A DNA stretch of 64,000 bases, taken from the NCBI GenBank assembly GCA_036387315.1, contig DASVTY010000124.1, positions 1-64,000 of the forward strand, given 5' to 3'. The stretch is from JALZCH01 sp036387315 (lineage in GTDB: Bacteria; Acidobacteriota; Blastocatellia; Pyrinomonadales; Pyrinomonadaceae). Made by a program: the position numbers and the translations under genes. The notes under the pieces are model-generated. The model made no database searches and had not been told where the DNA came from. It saw nothing but the letters and a program-made list of their open reading frames with translations. Positions 54,301-61,273 of the stretch are shown here, one piece after another. Within the stretch, counting starts at the first letter, position 1. Each line of letters starts with the position of its first letter.

Positions 54301-57300
54301 CTAATTCCAATCCCGTTTGCTGCAAGTATTCCAATTTCGTTTTCGCTGATAACATTTTCGTTTCCGCCCTGATAAAGCAGAACGCCGTAAATACTGTTGC
54401 CCGAAATATTGTTTTTCAGAATTTTGTTTCGCGGTGAGTCGCCGGATATTTGAATGCCTCTTTCCTGATTGCCGGGAGATTGATTGTTGGCGTTAATTCC
54501 GATCAGATTGTTGGCAATTTCGTTTTCCTCCGAAAGAAGATTCAGATTATCTTTTATATAAATGCCCGTTTTAACATTTCCGGCAATTATATTCCTGAGA
54601 TTCGCATTCTCGGCATCACCGATTTTGTTTTTTGACGAGCCTTCGATAATGATTCCGTATTGATTCGGAATCGCAGTGACGCCATTTTGAGCGACGCCGA
54701 TTTTGTTTGACTGGATTATGTTTTGATCAGAACCGACCGGATCAGGCTCGCGGGAAATCAAATGAATTCCGGCTGTCAGCTCTTCCGTTCCCTTGTGACC
54801 GACAATCGTATTTCCGGTTATCACACTTTTGGCTGCGTTTTCCAGCAAAATCCCGTTTCCGGTGTTGGGAAGAGCGTTCATCCCATTGGCGGTTGTTCCG
54901 ATTAGATTATTACTGATGGTGTTGGTTTCGTCCGTGGAGTTGTTTAGGAAATAAATTCCGTTTCCTTTGTTGCCCGAAATAAGATTTTCGGTTATCTGAT
55001 GTTGCCCTGAGGATTGAATACTTAAGATTCCTTTATTGTTTCCGATTTTGTTATTTCCAGTCGGATCCGTACCTATTTTGTTTCTTTCTATTCGGCAGCT
55101 TTTTGCATTAGACTCATTGAGAAAAATTCCCGTGTCCTGATTGGAAATAACATTTTCACTAACACTAACACCATAACCAGCAATAACAATTCCATTATCA
55201 ATCTCGAACTGACCGGCAGTTCCATCGGGCTTGATCCCGATATAGCAATTCTGAATTTCGGAATAATTACTATTCTCGAAAACAACATCGCTTAACCAAC
55301 GGGTAAAAGCTAATCCTCTGACCGCAGAGCCGTTTCCGGGACTTGTTCCTCCGCTTCCCGTCTTGAAATTCAAGCCGTCATCGTTTGAAAGTGCGTTTGC
55401 GCCGCTGATTTCGATTAGCGGAGAATCCGTATAACCGGGCTGAGTTGTGCCGTTGATAATTACGCGGTCGGTAATTGGCGGAAGCAAAGTCGCCGGTGCA
55501 ATCGTTTTAAAACCGCTTCCGGGAATATCAAAATTGATTAAATTAATACCCGACCGAGCGTTGGCTTCCTGAATTGCCGCGCGCAGGGAACACTGGTTAT
55601 CCGGTGTATCTCGGTCAACATCACATTTCAAGTCGCGCGCGTTTGCGGGCACGCCCTCGCGGTCGTCCGCGTCCTGCTGGTCGGAAGTGATGTTGACGAC
55701 AATCGGTTCGAGGCATTGAAATTCCTGATTGGCAAACGATTTTTCAACTTCGTCAACATTTTGAAAATTCCCGATGCCGCAGCCGCCCGCAAAACAGGAA
55801 AACTCCGAGGTGTTACCGTATTGATCGGTTGCCGTCGCCGTGATCTTGCGCGTGTTCAGGACATCAACAATTGAAGTGAATTGGAGAGCGGCGACGCCGC
55901 TGCCGTTCGTTTTGACATCGGTCAATGTTCCGATGTACGTCTCGCCCTCGCCGTGTTCTGTCGGATCAGGCGCGCTGTTTGAGTAAAAATCTATTGTGTA
56001 TTGTCTCGAAGGTAAGCTCCGCAAGGAACCCGCAACCGTAACAGTGCCGTCCTGGTTAAACGTCGGTGCTGAAAGTTCCGGGAAGTTTTGTCGCAAATTC
56101 GGACCATCATCGAAGTCGTTGCAGTCGTTCGGGGTCACGCCGTCGAGCTGAGAAGTGGAAAATGTGTTTATGGTCAAATCAATGCCGAGACCGCCGTTGT
56201 TTCGTATGGAATTGCCACGGATTGAATTGCTGGCGGCATTAGAGGAACCGCCCGCACTCGCGAATGACTCAACTGCTACGCCTGCAAGCGTGTTGTTGGA
56301 GATGGCGTTACCTTCGCCCGCGCCCGTGCCTCCGATTGTTACGCCTTTGCCTGTTAGCAAGATGCCGTGTTTTGCGTTACCGAGCGGCTGGTTGTTTTTG
56401 CCGATGCCAACGTGGTTGTTGATGATGTTAATTTGTCCGCCCTGTCCCAAAGCGGTTATGCCGGTTCCGCTGTTGCCGGAGATGTAGTTCCTTGAAAAAG
56501 GGTTGACGCCGCCTACGTTGACAGTCCAGTTCTCAATGGCTGAGACAAAGACCGCAGCGGGCGAAGATAAGCCATCATCGGTAGCATTAGGGATGGCAAC
56601 GCTTCCTGTCGTGTCAGTGCCAACGAGATTGGATTCTATGCTGAAAGTGGCATTAAAGAAACCTGACCACCAACTGACACTGATTCCCAACCATTTGTTA
56701 CCTGAAACGAGATTCCCGAAATTCACATTCTCTTCAGTGTCATAACCGCCGATGAAGGTGTCGCTATCCGTAGCGTAAATCCCGCTAATCGCGTTCGGCA
56801 GCGCCGCCGTGCCGTTTTTATTCGTGCCTACAAAGTTGTTTGAGATTATAACCAGACCGGAGTTGTAGCGTTCGATTGCGCCCGTACTGAGTTGATTATC
56901 ATTCCCGGAAATCAGATTGCAGAATCCTGTGCATGCACCTCCCGGCGTCGTCCCGCCCGGGGCGCCGATGTTTGACAAAGTAATGTTGTTGTAAAGTGTA
57001 ACTACGCCGCTCGGCGGCGCCGCGCCGCTCAGGACGTTGCGGGAGTCGTTAGGCAGAGCGACGGTGCCGGTGATGTCCGTGCCGATGTTGTTGCCGCTGA
57101 TGGAGCAGTAGCCGCCTTCGGACTGAGTGTAAATGTAATCATAAATGCCGCAGTGAATCGCATCATAGCCGTGATCGGAAATAATGTTGCGCCCATCCTG
57201 CGTAATCGAGCCTATAGTTGTTGTCGTTAAGGGATGCGTCGTAATTCCCTGTGAGCAATTGCCGAGCGGCGCGGTTCCGGCAGAATTTGTTCCGATTTTG

Positions 57301-59810
57301 TTTCCGACGATATTGTTGCCGTTGGTTAAAAGCGCGCCCGTATCGAGCGAAACCAGTGGCGGAACATAAATTCCGATTCCTGAGCAGGTGTCTTCGTAGG
57401 GAGGCTGGCGTTGTCTTCCGTTACCGGATATTGTGTTGCCGCTGCTTGCCGAATCGCCGCCGATTATATTGTTGTTTCCGGTCAGAAACATTCCTAGCCC
57501 GTTTGGCAGTTTCTCCGTTCCTGTAGCATTAGTGCCGATTTTGTTGGCTCTGATGGTGTTGTTGCTGCCGTTCGTGACGGAGATGCCTGCCCCGTCGTTG
57601 CCGGACATAAGGTTGTTCTCAATGAGGTTGAAATCCGAGTCGAAGAGGAGCAGTCCCGCTGCTTGGTTGCCCTTATCAGTCACGCCGTCGGGGGCGACGC
57701 CGAGAAAGTTGTGAAAGAGGGAGTTGAATCTAGTGCGGGCGAAGCCGACCGGAGTCTCAAGCGAGATGGCGTTGCCGCCTATCTTGCTACCTGTGTCCGG
57801 GTCAATAGCGGCGAGAAATCCGGTGATAGACAAATACGTTACGAAGCAACTGCTGGCGCGAATCTTCAGTCCGTCGGCGGGCTGCCCTATGAGACTGCCG
57901 TCAATCTCTATGCCCCGCCCCTGCGCAGAGCCGGGCTGCGAGCCACCGAAGATGTTCACGGTCTGAGTAATCACGGGCAGTTCCGTGAGCGGCTGAATCT
58001 TGTGCGGTGCGCTGCCCGGAATGTTGAAGTTGATTTGATCCGCGCCGGGGCTGGCGTTGGCGAGTTGAATCGCCCCGCGCAAAGTGCAATTCGCTCCGGG
58101 CGTCTGGCAATCGCTCGCTCCGTCGGAAGTCGTGTTGACCGTAATCGTTGCCGCCGGAGCAGTCATCAAAAACGAAGGCTGCTCTGAACCTTCACGCAAG
58201 ACAACCAAATCATCGAGCGAATCGGCGTTTAAGCGCATCTTCAAAACGGAAACCGGATTTGATTCCCCATCGAGTGAAACTAGTTCGGTTTTCAGTCTTT
58301 GGTCTCCAGTCTTTGTCTCAGCAACAATTTGGATTTGTTTTGAAATCGAATCTAGCAAAACAAGGTCGTCTTTGCCTGAATCAGACACGCGAGCCTTGAA
58401 AAGTTTTTGAGGAGTTTCGGCATAGGCAGCATTCTTTAGCCGCGCGTCGGAAATCAGATTGACCAATTTCCAACTGGCGAGCGTCGAAGGTCTGCCCGAT
58501 ATGGTCTTGATAAAAGCCTCTTTCGAGCGCCGTCTGTTTTCTTCGCCTTTGGCTTTTGCTTCGGCAGTCCGTTTCGTCAATTCTTCCTTACTTAATTTTT
58601 CAAGTTTTTTCGCTTCTTCTTCGGCTCTTTCGGTTAAAAATTCCTGTCTTTCCTTCGGTGAAAGCGTGGAATCAATGAGCGGCAAACCGCGCTCTTTCGC
58701 CGCTTCCGCGCTGACAATTTGAGAATCGCCAAGCACGCCGTATTTGTTCGCGTCCGTTCCTGTCGGAACAAATAAAATTCCTTTGGCTTGTCGTCCCGCT
58801 TCTGCCTTGAGAGAGAGGTTTGAAACTTTTCCGCTCCGCGCGGGTTCGAGAACGAACACGCTTCCAGAATTTGACAAAATCGCCAAATCTTCGCCGGGTG
58901 AATCATTAAAATCTCCGATTTCCAAACCCGCAATCGCAAAAGGCATCTGCCTCTTGGCAACAACCGCTTTCGGTCTTTCAATTCCGAATCTTTTATTTAA
59001 ATCCCACGGATAAGCCTGTCCGCGCCCGTGAATAATCGTCAATTGATTTCCGCTAGCAACGGCAATATCGGCGTAAAAATCATCGTCCAGATTGCCGATT
59101 GCCACAGAAGCAGCCGGAGAATCTAATTTAAAAATCTCTGGTTTGTGTTTGAACGCGCTTTCGGGATGCTCGAAAACAAATAGAAAAGAGCCTTTTGAGT
59201 TTGTTACAACCGCAGCGACATCAGTTTGTCCATCCTGTTTTCCGATTTCTCCGATGGCTAGAGATGTAATTTGACCGTCAAGCGGAATTGATAAAGGTTC
59301 GGTAAAACTTCCCTTTCCGTCGCCCGATAACAATTTGAAATTGTTATCGTTTTTCGCTACGGCTAAAATATCTTTTTTACCATCGGCATTAAAATCTCCC
59401 GTTTCCAGATAATCCGGGGAAATATTCAACGAAAAACTTTTCGCTTCGGGATAAAAAGGCGCAATCCTGTCTTCTTGTTTCAATAATTTATTGTCTGCGC
59501 TCCTATATTCGGCATTGCCCCGGTAGAGGTTAAGCCTTCCTGTGCTATCTACCGTTACTAAATCGGCAATCCCATCAGAATCGAAATCGGCTGAAGCTAA
59601 AGCTTTCGCCTGTGCGCCGCTTGCAATTGAATTGGTTGAAAAGAGTTCTTTACCATTCTCAAAATTCACAAATGGAAAACCGCGCTTTTCTGCTTTGATA
59701 GTTACTAAATGCTCGTCTTTCTTTTCAAAATCAATGCCTAAAAACTGGGATTCCAGTTGCGAAATTCCAAAGAGAAAAAGCACGATTGCCGGAGTTAGAA
59801 GGAAACGCAT
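51375..59810 (-). CDS. Giant secreted beta-helix protein with FG-GAP, dockerin and cohesin-like regions
   Basis: This 2811-residue protein starts with a signal peptide (residues 1-20). FG-GAP-type repeats occupy about 45-340 (SADFDSDGIADLVTVDS, GDFNADGKKDILAVA). A charged coiled-coil stretch follows (about 385-430). Two CSLREA-type motifs (CTLRGAIQLANA and CSLRAAIQEANA) each begin a long right-handed parallel beta-helix (about 650-1210 and 1440-2380) full of 'N.I.GN..G' turns. Residues about 2470-2530 form a carboxypeptidase-regulatory-like fold. A dockerin-type pair (two 'ISPFDATLILRYVAANG' units with DANGDG) follows, then a cohesin-like domain to the end. No sorting signal is visible. It is probably a surface or released adhesin or polysaccharide-binding protein. 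Confidence 0.9.
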   Translation of the reverse strand: MRFLLTPAIVLFLFGISQLESQFLGIDFEKKDEHLVTIKAEKRGFPFVNFENGKELFSTNSIASGAQAKALASADFDSDGIADLVTVDSTGRLNLYRGNAEYRSADNKLLKQEDRIAPFYPEAKSFSLNISPDYLETGDFNADGKKDILAVAKNDNNFKLLSGDGKGSFTEPLSIPLDGQITSLAIGEIGKQDGQTDVAAVVTNSKGSFLFVFEHPESAFKHKPEIFKLDSPAASVAIGNLDDDFYADIAVASGNQLTIIHGRGQAYPWDLNKRFGIERPKAVVAKRQMPFAIAGLEIGDFNDSPGEDLAILSNSGSVFVLEPARSGKVSNLSLKAEAGRQAKGILFVPTGTDANKYGVLGDSQIVSAEAAKERGLPLIDSTLSPKERQEFLTERAEEEAKKLEKLSKEELTKRTAEAKAKGEENRRRSKEAFIKTISGRPSTLASWKLVNLISDARLKNAAYAETPQKLFKARVSDSGKDDLVLLDSISKQIQIVAETKTGDQRLKTELVSLDGESNPVSVLKMRLNADSLDDLVVLREGSEQPSFLMTAPAATITVNTTSDGASDCQTPGANCTLRGAIQLANASPGADQINFNIPGSAPHKIQPLTELPVITQTVNIFGGSQPGSAQGRGIEIDGSLIGQPADGLKIRASSCFVTYLSITGFLAAIDPDTGSKIGGNAISLETPVGFARTRFNSLFHNFLGVAPDGVTDKGNQAAGLLLFDSDFNLIENNLMSGNDGAGISVTNGSNNTIRANKIGTNATGTEKLPNGLGMFLTGNNNIIGGDSASSGNTISGNGRQRQPPYEDTCSGIGIYVPPLVSLDTGALLTNGNNIVGNKIGTNSAGTAPLGNCSQGITTHPLTTTTIGSITQDGRNIISDHGYDAIHCGIYDYIYTQSEGGYCSISGNNIGTDITGTVALPNDSRNVLSGAAPPSGVVTLYNNITLSNIGAPGGTTPGGACTGFCNLISGNDNQLSTGAIERYNSGLVIISNNFVGTNKNGTAALPNAISGIYATDSDTFIGGYDTEENVNFGNLVSGNKWLGISVSWWSGFFNATFSIESNLVGTDTTGSVAIPNATDDGLSSPAAVFVSAIENWTVNVGGVNPFSRNYISGNSGTGITALGQGGQINIINNHVGIGKNNQPLGNAKHGILLTGKGVTIGGTGAGEGNAISNNTLAGVAVESFASAGGSSNAASNSIRGNSIRNNGGLGIDLTINTFSTSQLDGVTPNDCNDFDDGPNLRQNFPELSAPTFNQDGTVTVAGSLRSLPSRQYTIDFYSNSAPDPTEHGEGETYIGTLTDVKTNGSGVAALQFTSIVDVLNTRKITATATDQYGNTSEFSCFAGGCGIGNFQNVDEVEKSFANQEFQCLEPIVVNITSDQQDADDREGVPANARDLKCDVDRDTPDNQCSLRAAIQEANARSGINLINFDIPGSGFKTIAPATLLPPITDRVIINGTTQPGYTDSPLIEISGANALSNDDGLNFKTGSGGTSPGNGSAVRGLAFTRWLSDVVFENSNYSEIQNCYIGIKPDGTAGQFEIDNGIVIAGYGVSVSENVISNQDTGIFLNESNAKSCRIERNKIGTDPTGNNKIGNNKGILSIQSSGQHQITENLISGNKGNGIYFLNNSTDETNTISNNLIGTTANGMNALPNTGNGILLENAAKSVITGNTIVGHKGTEELTAGIHLISREPDPVGSDQNIIQSNKIGVAQNGVTAIPNQYGIIIEGSSKNKIGDAENANLRNIIAGNVKTGIYIKDNLNLLSEENEIANNLIGINANNQSPGNQERGIQISGDSPRNKILKNNISGNSIYGVLLYQGGNENVISENEIGILAANGIGIRITESSNNKIEKNQVARNENINILLGNIVPEFPEMSAAEFKAAELRLSSPAAVNTEGNQIYSNEIKNSKIGLAITEGANNNQIGGFGLSNIITENLNGLGYGIFLGTTRPNPSEDLLPSGNKIFSNNIGDAHAGTNSAFPNNVGLFILQAKDNFIGGGQSQEGNQILSNKQHGIVLSGIKTKGNLIVHNSIGYGNSEAEIAGNGGDGIAVVGTGKNSIKYNLIGNNGNNGINAVGLTLTGGEQHSLIISGNQIGVSENGVNPTFKIGNTNAGIRLSNVQNAVIGVSGDAKNLIAGNGGDGILIEGNSGFNSITNSIIGTNQSGAFGYGNGGNGIHIIGGGNNTIGGVPSDGNFISGNDENGIFIENSTLNKLYGNRIGIFSTANGNIKRGNGQNGLKLLNSQNNKIGDGVLTGYRNYIGGNALSGIVLQGASSQFNLIKGNFIGLDFSNTNLGNGMHGVLITEQGQKNIVGGQEIEAGNRIAYNGTQPTHGGVVIDSLAGSGNNVDPNLIYSNAGLGIDLGAPGHTPNDPADADTGPNNLQNYPEIVSRQIVNNELIIGFKVDSAPGNSNYGADGIYMEFFKADASGEGEKFLGFSYYTASDYNNGAPKIKQVNLGSITTLGITANNKITATATDSDGNTSEFMPAVGSIYSISGKVSYRNQVSGEPPKSVAGVLLKATVGSAASVSTNSSGDYLFDNLENGNYTITPSKTGGINGISPFDATLILRYVAANGTGPNALTPIQKIAADANGDGNISPFDATLILRYVAANGSNANTGQVSVWKFDPPSREYAPLAGTIDNQNYEAVLVGEVNGNWTPSSSLVNETATEEQKAKTSDQAINVSLSETNTVINGRTVIVPVIISNETRKVISGLSFGIIYDPAVLQPDIEQPIQTTDKSDGFMLVADTTASGRIGIAGSTANSLIAPDGTFLMMRFKVIGESIYASNAAKLMFSQQLNFIDESGNSIATTKRAFQPN

Positions 59811-60456
59811 ATATTTGACCTCGCAAAAATTAAACTTTTATCTGAAATGGGTTAAAAACTGTGACTTATCAGTAAGTGCGGAAAGCGAGAAAAAAAGCGG
59901 ACATTTTGTTAGAAAGATTTTTCGGAAAAAGTGTTTGTTGGAATTTTAAAAGACTAAATGCCTCTTATCCAATTAATTACCTGGGAAATACAATTTTACT
60001 AATGTAAAGCCTAATGATTGGTTACATTCTTAATCCAATTTTGATTAAAGAACTTGAATGACATTGTTCACACAGTCATTAAGGCAGAGAAAAAATTAGG
60101 TTGAATAAAATACTTGAAGATTAAACAAAAACTTGGCAGGTAAATGAAAATGCATAAGACAGATTAACTTTTCTATAGAGCTGCCCAAATAACTATAGAC
60201 AATTAAAAAATTTTCGCGCACATTTCGCACACAAAATGAAAAAAGTCACCTTTATGGCAGCTCTAAGTTATTGAAATCAGAACGCAGGAACGTCAAAAGA
60301 GCAGAAAAAAGAAGTTGAGGTAAGTTCAAGGCTAGTATTTACAGCCAATTTTAGATTGCAAATATAAATTACCTTTCCAAGACTCGATTGACTTTCAAGA
60401 GAAAACCTCATAAATAATTTAGCTGACAGCGGATTTCAGAGTTTTTTATTTACTTG
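59811..60456. other. Divergent promoter region between the beta-helix gene and the response-regulator gene
   Basis: The 646 A+T-rich bases contain no supportable gene and lie between two divergent starts. Both promoters should be here. No operator repeat was recognised. Confidence 0.5.
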
Positions 60457-61230
60457 ATGTCAATATTGATTGCTGAAGATAATAATGCACAACGCCGTTA
60501 CTTGTGCGAGTTGCTAAGGCGCGAATTCCCGCATCACAACGAGATAATTGAAGCTGTTGATGGGGAAAACGCAGTAAAGCTGGCGCTCGAACATCGCCCT
60601 ACGCTTTGCATTCTGGACATTCAAATACCGCAGATGTCGGGCGTCAAAGCGGCGAGAGCAATCTGGCGGGCATTTCCCGAAGCTCGAATTATTTTCTGGA
60701 CGCAGTTTCCGCACGAAATTTATATCAACGAGATACGTAAAACCGTTCATTCCATTCAGCCGCAGCCAACATACGGATTTATTCACAAAAACAATCCTGA
60801 TTCGAGATTTCTCCGTTTTATTGCCGCGGTCCTGGAGGACGGGGCGGATATGATTGATCCGGCTTTTAAAGATTCGTTTCAGCGTCCGCTTTTGACCGAG
60901 TTTGAAGCTGAAGCTCTACGATATTTGGCGCTGGGTCTTTCAAATTGGGCAATAGCAAGAAAATGCAGTCTTTCGCAGCGCGGGGTTGAAAGCCGCTTGG
61001 CAACTCTCTACGAAAAACTGTTACTGGAGAATTCGACCGGAACAAAGGATGAGGCTTACGACAAACTTGCTTATAATATGCGCACCAGAGCATTCTTCGC
61101 CGCGCTGCGCCGCGGGTTGATTAATTCTGATGAGTTGGAGAAATCCGAACAAGAACTTGAACAATGGATTGAGCGCGACCGGCGCCGCTTTCATGAAGAA
61201 AAAGGCAAACTCACGGAAGAACATAAATAA
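60457..61230 (+). CDS. NarL/FixJ-type response regulator
   Basis: Start is taken at ATG 60457 (MSILIAEDNN), a TTG precedes it; 257 residues. The receiver has AEDNN at its start, the phosphorylated Asp in CILDIQIPQMSG (near residue 54), and a conserved Lys in FIHKNN. A LuxR-type helix-turn-helix (LTEFEAEALRYLALGLSNWAIARKCSLSQRGVESRLATLYEKL) follows. The C-terminal tail is long and charged (WIERDRRRFHEEKGKLTEE). The sensor gene begins about 43 bases downstream, so the two form a two-component operon. Target genes are unknown; the beta-helix gene is divergent and close by. Confidence 0.9.
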   Translation: MSILIAEDNNAQRRYLCELLRREFPHHNEIIEAVDGENAVKLALEHRPTLCILDIQIPQMSGVKAARAIWRAFPEARIIFWTQFPHEIYINEIRKTVHSIQPQPTYGFIHKNNPDSRFLRFIAAVLEDGADMIDPAFKDSFQRPLLTEFEAEALRYLALGLSNWAIARKCSLSQRGVESRLATLYEKLLLENSTGTKDEAYDKLAYNMRTRAFFAALRRGLINSDELEKSEQELEQWIERDRRRFHEEKGKLTEEHK

Positions 61231-61273
61231 ATCGGGATGTTTCAAAAGCAGTATCGGCAGTTTGTTATCATCC

